DNA from: Blastococcus fimeti
Lineage (GTDB): Bacteria; Actinomycetota; Actinomycetes; Mycobacteriales; Geodermatophilaceae
Length of the DNA stretch: 64,000 nt
Assembly (NCBI GenBank): GCA_900102115.1
Contig: FNAW01000002.1
Coordinates: 806,001-870,000 of the forward strand
Direction: 5' to 3'
This document shows, piece by piece, positions 51,037 through 58,798 of the stretch. The stretch's first letter is position 1, and the number at the start of each line of letters is the position of its first letter. The notes below the pieces were generated by a model, which ran no database searches, had not been told where the DNA came from, and saw nothing but the letters and a program-made list of their open reading frames with translations. Both the position numbers and the translations under genes were made by a program.

Positions 51037-52398
51037 GTGACCTCCGCCCCTCCCCGGGTCCGACCGGCGACCGCCTCCCGGGGCCGTGCTGCGCGCGGGC
51101 TGACCGTGGTGCTGGTCGCGGTGGGCGTCCTGGCCGTCTGGCTGACCGGCCGGCAGATCACCCGCGACGGCGGCGACCTGCACCTGCGCGAGGGCTACCT
51201 GGTCGTCGGGCCGTTCGACGTCGTGCTCGGCCCCCGCGTGCTGCTGCCGGTGGTCGTCGCGGTCGCGGGCGTGCTGTTGGGCCCGGTCCTGGCCCGCCGG
51301 CTGCGCTGGCCGGCGCTGCTGGGGGCGAGCGTCGCCGGGGCGGCGGCCTGGGCGGTCGCCCTCTCGGTGAGCAGCGGCTGGGGATCGCTAGCGGCACCGA
51401 TGGCCACCGAGCACGAGTACGTCGGCGACGTCGGCCGGGTGGGCGACCTGGGCACCTTCCTGTCCACGTTCGTCGACTCGGTCCCGGTGGGCTCGCCCGA
51501 CCCCTGGGTGACCCACGTGTCCGGTCACCCGCCGGGCGCACTGCTGGCCTTCGTGCTGCTGGACCGGATCGGCCTCGGCGGCGCCGGCTGGGCGGCGGCG
51601 CTGTGCATCGCCGGCGGAGCGCTCGCCGTGCCGGCGGTGCTGGTCACCGTCCGCGCGGTGGCCGACGAGGCCGCCGCCCGCGCCGTCGCGCCGTTCGCGG
51701 TCCTGCTGCCGGGTGCGGTCTGGATCGCCACCAGCGCGGACGCACTCTTCGCCGGGATCACCGCGTGGGGCGTCGCGCTGCTGGCGCTGGCCGCCGCGCG
51801 GGCGCCGTCCCGCCCGCGGTACCCGCTCGCCCTCGCCGGCGGCGTCGTCCTGGGGGTGAGCCTGTACCTCTCCTTCGGGCTGGCCGCCGCCGGGCTCGTC
51901 GCGCTCGCCGTCGTGCTGGTGCAGCGGCCGCAGCTCGGGTGGGACGGCGTGCTGCGCGTGCTCGCGACGGCCGCAGTGGGAGTGCTGCTGGTGGCCGCGC
52001 TCTTCACCGTCGGCGGCTACTGGTGGTTCGAGGGCATCGAGGTGGTGTCGCAGCGGGTGCGCGACGGCGCCGCCTACGAGGACCGGGCCGAGCACGCCAC
52101 CTGGTTCCTGGCCGCCAACCTCGCCGCCGCGGCGCTCGCGGCCGGGCCCGCGGTGGTCGCCGGCCTGGCCGGGGTGCGCGGCCGGCTGGTCTGGCTGCCG
52201 GCCGCCGCGCTGGCCGGGATGGTGGTCAGCGACCTCACCGGTCTCGTCCTCGGCGAGACCGAGCGGATCTGGCTGCCGTTCGTCGTCTGGCTGCTGCCGG
52301 CGACGGCGTCGCTCCCCGCGCGCTCGCACCGCTTCTGGCTGGCCCTGGCGGCGCTGCTCGCGATCACCGTCGAGGTGACCGTCCGCACCCCCTGGTGA
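51037..52398 (+). CDS. GT-C-like integral membrane protein
   Basis: 453 aa with about ten to twelve membrane helices. The first luminal loop carries a GT-C-like acidic segment (ATEHEYVGDVGRVGDLG) and WVTHVSGHPPGALLAFVLLDRIG, which resembles lipid-linked-sugar glycosyltransferases of the GT39/GT87 type. The GTG at 51037 lies 7 nt after TACTGT (51024-51029), so the message is probably leaderless; the reading frame is open further back to 50959. It may use the polyprenyl-sugar made by the divergent GT2 enzyme. Confidence 0.8.
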   Translation: MTSAPPRVRPATASRGRAARGLTVVLVAVGVLAVWLTGRQITRDGGDLHLREGYLVVGPFDVVLGPRVLLPVVVAVAGVLLGPVLARRLRWPALLGASVAGAAAWAVALSVSSGWGSLAAPMATEHEYVGDVGRVGDLGTFLSTFVDSVPVGSPDPWVTHVSGHPPGALLAFVLLDRIGLGGAGWAAALCIAGGALAVPAVLVTVRAVADEAAARAVAPFAVLLPGAVWIATSADALFAGITAWGVALLALAAARAPSRPRYPLALAGGVVLGVSLYLSFGLAAAGLVALAVVLVQRPQLGWDGVLRVLATAAVGVLLVAALFTVGGYWWFEGIEVVSQRVRDGAAYEDRAEHATWFLAANLAAAALAAGPAVVAGLAGVRGRLVWLPAAALAGMVVSDLTGLVLGETERIWLPFVVWLLPATASLPARSHRFWLALAALLAITVEVTVRTPW

Positions 52399-52399
52399 C

Positions 52400-53455
52400 C
52401 TAGGGAGCCGGGCGGAGCGGCGCGGTGGCGAAGGCACGCATGCCGTCGGCGAAGGCGACCTCGGCCCGGAAGCCCAGCTCCCGCTCGGCCCGCACCGGGC
52501 TGGCGACGACGTGCCGCACGTCACCGATCCGGTACTCGCCGGTGATCCGCGGATCGGGGCCGCCGAACGCGTCGGCCAGCGCCCGGGCCATGTCCCCGAC
52601 CGTGTGCGGGGAGCCCGAGGCGACGTTGTAGGCGCGCACCGCACTCTCCGGCGGAGCGGCGGTCAACGCGCGGAGGTTGGCCTGCGCGACGTCCGTGACG
52701 TGCACGAAGTCGCGCTGCTGGCCGCCGTCCTCGAACACCCGGGGCGCGTGCCCGGTCTCCAGGGCGCTGCGGAAGATCGCCGCCACCCCGGAGTAGGGGG
52801 TGTCGCGCGGCATGTGCGGGCCGTAGACGTTGTGGTACCTCAGAGCGATCGCGCCGCCCCCGGTCGAGGCCGCCCACGCGGCGGCCAGGTGTTCCTGGTG
52901 GAGCTTCGTGGCGGCGTAGGTGTTGCGCGGATCGGTGGGGGTCTCCTCGCCGACCGTGCCCCACGCGAGCTGCCGCCCGCAGACCGGGCAGGGCGGTTCG
53001 AACCGGCCGGCGTCGAGGTCCGCACGGCGACGCGCGGCGGCGGGGACGACACCGTCGACCGGGCACTCGTAGCGGCCCTCGCCGTAGACGACCATCGAGG
53101 AGGCGAGCACCAGCCGGCCGACGTCGGCGCGGGCCATGGCGGCCAGCAGCACCGCGGTGCCCAGCCCGTTGATGCCGGCGTACTCGGGCATGTCCTGCAC
53201 GTCGATGCCCAGGCCCACCATCGCGCCCTGGTGGCAGACCGCGTCCACACCGTCCAGCGCCCGGTCGACGGCGGCCGGGTCGCGCACGTCGCCGTGGGAG
53301 AACTCGACGCCGTCCGGCAGGCGGGGGGTGCTCCCGGCCGGGTGGACGGCGGGCAGCAGCGCGTCCAGCACCCGCACCTCGTGCCCGGCGGCGACGAAGG
53401 CGTCGACGACGTGCGCGCCGATGAACCCGGCGCCGCCCGTCACCAGGACGCGCAT
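52400..53455 (-). CDS. NAD-dependent epimerase/dehydratase (extended SDR)
   Basis: 351 aa. It has the nucleotide loop VLVTGGAGFIGAHVVDAF, catalytic Tyr-x3-Lys in TYAATKLHQEH, SSMVVYGEGRYE and RYHNVYGP, typical of UDP-sugar epimerases and dehydratases. An inserted CPVCG segment (FEPPCPVCGRQLAWG) is unusual and may bind metal. Its start overlaps the stop of the methyltransferase gene by one base; it converges with the GT-C-like gene at 52398. It is likely part of sugar-nucleotide modification. Confidence 0.9.
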   Translation of the reverse strand: MRVLVTGGAGFIGAHVVDAFVAAGHEVRVLDALLPAVHPAGSTPRLPDGVEFSHGDVRDPAAVDRALDGVDAVCHQGAMVGLGIDVQDMPEYAGINGLGTAVLLAAMARADVGRLVLASSMVVYGEGRYECPVDGVVPAAARRRADLDAGRFEPPCPVCGRQLAWGTVGEETPTDPRNTYAATKLHQEHLAAAWAASTGGGAIALRYHNVYGPHMPRDTPYSGVAAIFRSALETGHAPRVFEDGGQQRDFVHVTDVAQANLRALTAAPPESAVRAYNVASGSPHTVGDMARALADAFGGPDPRITGEYRIGDVRHVVASPVRAERELGFRAEVAFADGMRAFATAPLRPAP

Positions 53456-54165
53456 CAGGACGCCCGCAGCCGGAGGACGTCCGCGTCGTCGCCGGCGCCC
53501 GGCGCCAGGCTGGCGAAGGAACGGCCATCGCGCACCCAGACCGTCTCGACGCGCAGCCCGGCGGCCGCCGCGGGCGCGTCGACGGCGTCGATCCCGACGT
53601 GCGCCCACGGGAACCAGCTGCCGCGCTCGGTGCCCCGCTCGAGCCGGACCCGGGCGGCCCGCAGGCCAGTGCCGGGCGGATCGAGCTCGACGAGGACCCG
53701 CCCGTCGGAGGTCAGCAGCTCGCGGCACCGGGTGAGCAGCGCGACCGGGTTGCCGCCGATGCCGATGTTGCCGTCGGCGAGCAGCACGGTGTCCCAGTGG
53801 CCCTCGGCGGGCAGCGGGTCGAACAGCGACCGGCGGAGGGCGGTGGCCCCGAGCGCGCGGGTCAGCAGGACCGCGACCCGCGAGGTGTCGACGCCGAGGG
53901 CGTGCCGCCCCTGGTCGGCGAGCTCGGCGACCAGCCGGCCGGGCCCGCAGCCGGCGTCGAGGACGGTGCCCTCGGCGCGGGCGAGCAGCTCGCGGTCGGC
54001 GCCGTCGGCTCGGCCGACCCACTGACCCAGCGCTCCGGCGAGCGAGTGCCGTCGTCCCCCCTCGTAGCGGGCGAACCACTGCCACCGCTCCTCCGGACGA
54101 CCGGCCGACCTCAGCGCGGTGTCGTAGAGGTCGGCCGGCGCCGGGTCGGCGATCGCGAGGCTCAT
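53455..54165 (-). CDS. SAM-dependent methyltransferase
   Basis: 236 aa. The class I motif is VLDAGCGPGRLVAELA (about residue 70), followed by ALGVDTSRVAVLL and DTVLLADGNIGIGG in place of motif II/III, plus VLVELDPPGTG. The acceptor substrate is unknown; the gene is coupled to the epimerase, suggesting sugar or lipid modification. Confidence 0.87.
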   Translation of the reverse strand: MSLAIADPAPADLYDTALRSAGRPEERWQWFARYEGGRRHSLAGALGQWVGRADGADRELLARAEGTVLDAGCGPGRLVAELADQGRHALGVDTSRVAVLLTRALGATALRRSLFDPLPAEGHWDTVLLADGNIGIGGNPVALLTRCRELLTSDGRVLVELDPPGTGLRAARVRLERGTERGSWFPWAHVGIDAVDAPAAAAGLRVETVWVRDGRSFASLAPGAGDDADVLRLRAS

Positions 54166-54352
54166 CGACCGGCGCCCGGGGTCACGGGGCGGGGGGCGAC
54201 GGCACAGCGGGATCGGCTCACCCCCTGCGTTCGCACGCGAGGGCCGACCGGTTCACGTCCGGAACCGGAAAAGAAAAATTGGTCGGGCGCAATCCGATCG
54301 GTCACGTCGGGGCGAAGACCCGGTGACATCCCGATCGACACGAGGAGATCCC
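54166..54352 (+). promoter_or_regulatory. upstream region of the lipoprotein gene
   Basis: 187 bp without a gene. An A-rich patch (GGAAAAGAAAAATTGG, about 54264-54280) is exceptional in this GC-rich window. GGAAC at about 54260 followed 16 nt later by GTC is a weak ECF-type promoter candidate. CGAGGAG precedes the ATG at 54353. Confidence 0.35.
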
Positions 54353-55048
54353 ATGAAGCAGTTCCGCTCCCCCACGAAGCTCCTGGTCGCCGGCGTGGCC
54401 CTGACCGCCGCCCTCGGCCTCAGCGCCTGCAGCAGCGACGACGCCGCCGCCGACGAGTCCACCTCGTCGAGCTCGTCCTCGAGCGCCCAGTTCGCCCGCC
54501 CGGAGCCGGTCGCCTCCCTCCCCGCGATCCCCGCCGGCGGCAGCACCGCCGTCGCCCTGGACGCGGGCTTCGTCGAGGCGCTCACCACCCTGGGCCTCAC
54601 CCCCGGCACCGTCGGGGGCGCCTCGCTCGCCGACGGCTCCATCTCCTTCCCGATCACCGGTGGCACCGTGACGGTGTTCGACAAGGAGAGCGGCTACAAG
54701 CCCTACGTGCAGGGCACCGTGTTCCACCAGGGCAGTGGCCTGAGCCTGAGCGCCGGCGGCACCACGGTCGAGCTGACCAACTTCACCATCGACCCGGGCA
54801 CCCCGTCGCGCCTGTTCGGTGACGTCTCCGTCAACGGCGAGCTCGCGGTGCCCAGCGCGCCGCTGTTCGACCTGGACGGCAGCACCCTGAACCCGCCGAC
54901 CATCGAGGGCGGCGAGGCCACCCTCCAGGGCACCGAGGTGCTGCTCAGCGCCGAGGCCGCCGAGCTGCTGAACACCACGTTCAAGACCGACGCCCTCGCG
55001 GGCGACTTCCTGATCGGCATCGCGACCATCACGGTCCCGACCAGCTGA
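54353..55048 (+). CDS. secreted lipoprotein of unknown function
   Basis: 231 aa. A signal peptide with basic n-region and lipobox LSAC (Cys about residue 25) is followed by a Ser/Asp-rich linker and a beta-rich domain (DGSISFPITGGTVTVFDKESG, VQGTVFHQGSGLSLSAGGTTVELTNFTID, GDVSVNGELAVPSAPLF). The beta pattern recalls HtaA-like surface domains but no haem motif is certain. It is a single gene ending in a strong terminator. Extracellular, attached to the membrane. Confidence 0.82.
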   Translation: MKQFRSPTKLLVAGVALTAALGLSACSSDDAAADESTSSSSSSSAQFARPEPVASLPAIPAGGSTAVALDAGFVEALTTLGLTPGTVGGASLADGSISFPITGGTVTVFDKESGYKPYVQGTVFHQGSGLSLSAGGTTVELTNFTIDPGTPSRLFGDVSVNGELAVPSAPLFDLDGSTLNPPTIEGGEATLQGTEVLLSAEAAELLNTTFKTDALAGDFLIGIATITVPTS

Positions 55049-55070
55049 TCGCGTAGCACCGCACGACGCA

Positions 55071-55106
55071 CAGGAGGGGTGGAGCCGACCGGCTCCACCC
55101 CTCCTG
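55071..55106. terminator. bidirectional terminator between lipoprotein and amidohydrolase genes
   Basis: Perfect 16-bp arms (55071-55086, 55091-55106) with a GACC loop, between convergent genes; one of the strongest hairpins in the window. Confidence 0.85.
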
Positions 55107-55122
55107 CGCGTTCCCGTCCGGA

Positions 55123-56376
55123 CTACCCGCGGCCCTCGGCCGGCAGCCAGGTGCGCGCGGCCGAGACCAGCGCCTTGACCCCGGTCGAGAGCGTGGGCTC
55201 GATGACCGGGGCGAACTGCGCCGAGTGGTTGGACGGCAGGTCGCGGACGACGCGCTGCAGGCCGTCGCGGTCGGTCACCCCGGCGAACGCTGCCGGGTCG
55301 GCACCACCCAGCAGCCAGTAGACGAGCGGCACGCCGGCGGCGGTCGCGAGCAGGCCGACGTCCTCGCTGCCGGTGACCTTGCCGGGGTCGACCGTGAGCC
55401 CTGGCCCGAGGTCGCGATCGAAGCCTGCCTGGGTCCGGGCGCAGGCGTCCGGGTCGTTGACCAGCACCGGGAAGGACTCCTGGAGGTTCACCTCGGGCTC
55501 CTGCGGCGCACCGGACGCCGCCGCCTCGGCCCGGACGATCCGCTCGATCGAGGTCATCAGCCGGTCGCGGACGTCGGAGTCGTAGGAGCGCAGGCTGATC
55601 CGCATCTCCGCGCGCTCGGGGATCACGTTGCCGGCGTTGCCGGCGTGCAGCGCGCCCACGGTGACGACGGCGGACTCACCGCCGGCGACCTCGCGGGAGA
55701 CCACGGTCTGCAGCCGCATGACGGTCGCGGCGGCCATGACGACCGGGTCGACCGTGGTCTCGGGACGGGAGCCGTGGCCACCGCGGCCGTGCATCACGAC
55801 GTGCAGCATGTCGGCGCCGGCGAACGCCGGACCCCGCCGCAGGCCGACGAGCCCCGCGGGCAGCGGGCCGACGTGCTGGCCGAGCACCACGTCGGGACGG
55901 CCGAAGCGGTCGAAGATCTGGTCGTCGATCATCGCCTGGGCGCCGCCGCCGACCTCCTCGGCGGGCTGGAAGACCAGCTGCACGGTGCCGCGCCACGTGT
56001 CACGCTCGGCCGCGAGGGTGGCCGCGGCACCGAGCAGGCAGGTGACGTGCACGTCGTGACCGCAGGCGTGCATGACCGGGGTCTCGGAGCCGTCGCGGGC
56101 GGTGCCGCGGGCCGTGCTCGCGTAGTCCAGGCCGGTCTCCTCCTGCAGCGGGAGCGCGTCCATGTCGGCGCGCAGCAGAGCCGTCGGGCCGGGCCCGTTG
56201 CGGAGGACGCCGACGACGCCGGTGCCGCCCACCCCGGTCGTCGTCTCGTAGCCCAGCGCCGTCAGGTGCTCGGCGATGATCCCGGCCGTGCGGTGCTCGG
56301 CGAAGGCGAGTTCCGGGTGCTCGTGCAGGTCCCGGTAGATGGTCGCCAGGTCGGCGAGGACGTCGGCAGGGCTCAC
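55123..56376 (-). CDS. M20-family amidohydrolase/peptidase
   Basis: 417 aa. Metal-ligand motifs: RADMDALPLQEETG, MHACGHDVHVTCLLGAA, FQPAEEVGGGAQAMI (catalytic Glu pair) and GSEDVGLLA, with the lid domain between about residues 190 and 300. This is the hippurate hydrolase/N-acyl-amino-acid amidohydrolase branch. The GTG at 56376 has AAGGAG. It is 60 bp downstream of the copper ATPase gene on the same strand, but a functional link is not evident. Confidence 0.93.
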   Translation of the reverse strand: MSPADVLADLATIYRDLHEHPELAFAEHRTAGIIAEHLTALGYETTTGVGGTGVVGVLRNGPGPTALLRADMDALPLQEETGLDYASTARGTARDGSETPVMHACGHDVHVTCLLGAAATLAAERDTWRGTVQLVFQPAEEVGGGAQAMIDDQIFDRFGRPDVVLGQHVGPLPAGLVGLRRGPAFAGADMLHVVMHGRGGHGSRPETTVDPVVMAAATVMRLQTVVSREVAGGESAVVTVGALHAGNAGNVIPERAEMRISLRSYDSDVRDRLMTSIERIVRAEAAASGAPQEPEVNLQESFPVLVNDPDACARTQAGFDRDLGPGLTVDPGKVTGSEDVGLLATAAGVPLVYWLLGGADPAAFAGVTDRDGLQRVVRDLPSNHSAQFAPVIEPTLSTGVKALVSAARTWLPAEGRG

Positions 56377-56438
56377 GTCGGCGGCTCCTTGGGTGATCGT
56401 CGGGCGGGAGGCGACCGTATCCCGCCCGACGACGTGCG

Positions 56439-58643
56439 TCACCGTCCCGCGACCGCCACGGCCTCCGGCGCACGCGCCACCCCGGTGGCGGCGACGCTCG
56501 CCTCCGCTCCCAGGTCCAGCCGACGCAGCAGCTGGGCGTTGAGCGCCACCACCACGGTGGACAGGGACATCAGCAGCGCCCCCACCTCCATGGGCAGGAC
56601 GAAGCCGACCGAGGCCAGCACACCCGCGGCCAGGGGCACCGAGACCAGGTTGTACCCCGCGGCCCACCAGAGGTTCTGCGTCATCTTCCGGTAGCCCGCA
56701 CGGGACAGCCGGATGACCGAGAGCACCGAGCGCGGATCGTCGGAGGCGAGGATGACGCCGGCCGAGGCGATGGCGACGTCGGTACCGGCACCGATGGCGA
56801 TGCCGACGTCGGCCTGCGCGAGCGCGGGCGCGTCGTTGACACCGTCGCCGACCATGGCCACCGACCGCCCCTGGTGCTGGAGCGCGGCGACCTTCCCGCT
56901 CTTGTCCTCGGGCCGGACGCCGGCGAAGACCTGGTCGATGCCCAGCTCGGCGGCCACGCTGCGGGCCACCGGCTCGGCGTCCCCGGTGATCATGACCACC
57001 TCGACGCCGAGGGCGTGCAGCGCGTCGACCGCCTCCCTCGACTCCGGGCGGATCTCGTCGGCCAGCGCCATGGCTCCGGCGAGTGCCCCGTCGACGATCA
57101 CGTGCAGCACCGTCGCCCCGGCGTCCCCCCACCCCTGGGTGCCCGGCAGCGGCTGCAGGCCGTGCTCGGCCAGCAGGTGCGGGCCACCGACGGCGACGGT
57201 CCGGCCGTCGACCGTCGCGGTCACCCCCACGGCCGCCGAGGCCCGGAAGCCCGTGGCCGGCCGGACGGTCAGGTTCCGGTGCCGCGCCGCGGTGACGACG
57301 GCCCGGGCCAGGGGGTGCTCGCTGTCGGCCTCCGCGGCGGCCGCCAGGGCGAGCACGTCGTCCTCGGGCGCGCCGGTGGTGACGAGGTGCTCCACGGCGG
57401 GCTCCCCCCGGGTCAGGGTGCCGGTCTTGTCGAACAGCACCGTGTCGATGGTCCGCATGCGTTCGAGGGCGGCGCGGTCCTTCACCAGGACGCCGCCCCG
57501 GGCGGCACGCTCGGTGCTGATGGAGACGACGAGCGGGATGGCCAGCCCCAGGGCGTGCGGGCAGGCGATGACCAGCACCGTGATCACCCGCACGAGCGCG
57601 TCCTCGGGAGCACCGAGGACCGACCAGACGACCGCGGTGATGAGCGCCGCGACGACGGCGAACCAGAACAGCCAGCCGGCCGCCCGGTCCGCCAGCAGCT
57701 GCGCGCGGGTGGTCGACGACTGCGCCTCGGCCACGAGCCGCTGGATCCCGGCCAGGGCGGTGTCGTCCCCCACCGCGGTGACCCGCACCCGGACGGCGGT
57801 GTCCGTGGCGACCGTGCCCGCGACGACGACGTCCCCGGGCCCTCGTCGCACCGGCCGGGACTCGCCGGTGATCATGGACTCGTCCACGTCGGCGGTCCCG
57901 TCGACGACCTCGCCGTCGGCGGGCACGCGGCCACCCGGCCGGACGACGACCACGTCGCCGATGGCCAGCTCGGACGGCGCGACGGTCACGACGGTGTCGC
58001 CGACCAGCTTCTCCGCCTCGTCGGGCAGCAGCGCGGCCAGCGAGTCCAGCGCGGACGACGTCCGGGCCAGCGACCGCATCTCCAGCCAGTGGCCGAGCAG
58101 CATGATGACGACCAGGAGGGCGAGCTCCCACCAGAAGTCGAGCTCGTGGGACAGCACGCCGAGGCCGGCCCCCCAGGAGGCGACGAAGGCGACGGTGATG
58201 GCCATCCCGATGAGCAGCATCATCCCCGGCTGCCGGGCCCGGATCTCCCCGACCGCACCGGTGAGGAACGGCCGGCCGCCCCAGACGTAGAGGACCGTGC
58301 CGAGCACGGGAGCCACCCACTCGAGGCCGGGGACGTCGGGGAGGTCGTAGCCCACGACCGACGCGAACATGTCGCTGAGCAGGACGGTCGGCAGCGCCAG
58401 GACGAGGCTGATCCAGAACAGCCGGCGGAACATGCCGACGTGATCGTCGTGGCCGCCGTGCCGTTCGTCGTGGCCCTCGTGCCCCGACGACGAGGCCGCG
58501 GCGAGCGGATCCTCCAGGGCCCGACTGCCCGCGCCCGGGCGGGCGAGGCCCTGCCCGTGGGCGGACCCGTGGTGGCGTGCCGCGGTGGCTGCACCGGGGT
58601 TGCCCTGGCGTGACCGACCGGACTGGTTCGCGTGGTCCGACAT
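56439..58643 (-). CDS. copB: copper-translocating P-type ATPase, CPH class (CopB-like)
   Basis: 734 aa. A His-rich N-terminus (HHGSAHGQG, HEGHDERHGGHDDH) replaces the CxxC metal-binding domain. Transport site CPH in VIACPHALGLAIPL, phosphorylation motif DKTGTLTRG, HP-motif SEHPLARAV, TGES and GDGVNDAPAL are intact, with about eight membrane helices. CPH ATPases of the P1B-3 group export copper (Cu2+ or Cu+). The start ATG at 58643 is 80 bp from a CsoR-like operator. No copper chaperone or csoR is seen in the window. Confidence 0.93.
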   Translation of the reverse strand: MSDHANQSGRSRQGNPGAATAARHHGSAHGQGLARPGAGSRALEDPLAAASSSGHEGHDERHGGHDDHVGMFRRLFWISLVLALPTVLLSDMFASVVGYDLPDVPGLEWVAPVLGTVLYVWGGRPFLTGAVGEIRARQPGMMLLIGMAITVAFVASWGAGLGVLSHELDFWWELALLVVIMLLGHWLEMRSLARTSSALDSLAALLPDEAEKLVGDTVVTVAPSELAIGDVVVVRPGGRVPADGEVVDGTADVDESMITGESRPVRRGPGDVVVAGTVATDTAVRVRVTAVGDDTALAGIQRLVAEAQSSTTRAQLLADRAAGWLFWFAVVAALITAVVWSVLGAPEDALVRVITVLVIACPHALGLAIPLVVSISTERAARGGVLVKDRAALERMRTIDTVLFDKTGTLTRGEPAVEHLVTTGAPEDDVLALAAAAEADSEHPLARAVVTAARHRNLTVRPATGFRASAAVGVTATVDGRTVAVGGPHLLAEHGLQPLPGTQGWGDAGATVLHVIVDGALAGAMALADEIRPESREAVDALHALGVEVVMITGDAEPVARSVAAELGIDQVFAGVRPEDKSGKVAALQHQGRSVAMVGDGVNDAPALAQADVGIAIGAGTDVAIASAGVILASDDPRSVLSVIRLSRAGYRKMTQNLWWAAGYNLVSVPLAAGVLASVGFVLPMEVGALLMSLSTVVVALNAQLLRRLDLGAEASVAATGVARAPEAVAVAGR

Positions 58644-58722
58644 CGCTGTCCACCTCGTCCCTGCAGTGACCGACCGACGGGTCGGCGAGGGCTGTCTGCC
58701 CTCCTCAGGCCTGCCAACAAGG

Positions 58723-58737
58723 TACCCCCCTGGGGTA
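58723..58737. promoter_or_regulatory. CsoR-like operator upstream of the copper ATPase gene
   Basis: TACCCC-CCT-GGGGTA, with six-base perfect arms, in the leader of the minus-strand ATPase gene. It resembles the G-tract inverted repeats (TACCCC...GGGGTA) bound by the copper repressor CsoR, as I remember them. Its place between the divergent AtuA and ATPase genes fits copper-induced expression. Confidence 0.6.
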
Positions 58738-58798
58738 TTTCACGCCAGACTTCCGTGGCCGCCGCGGGCCGCTCCCCCGCGTTCGCTAGCGTCCGGGC

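Noticed and set aside
56439..58653. Upstream half of the frame that ends at the amidohydrolase stop (55123), extending over the copper ATPase
   Set aside because: Only the last 417 codons encode the M20 enzyme; the remainder is an alternative-frame shadow of the ATPase.
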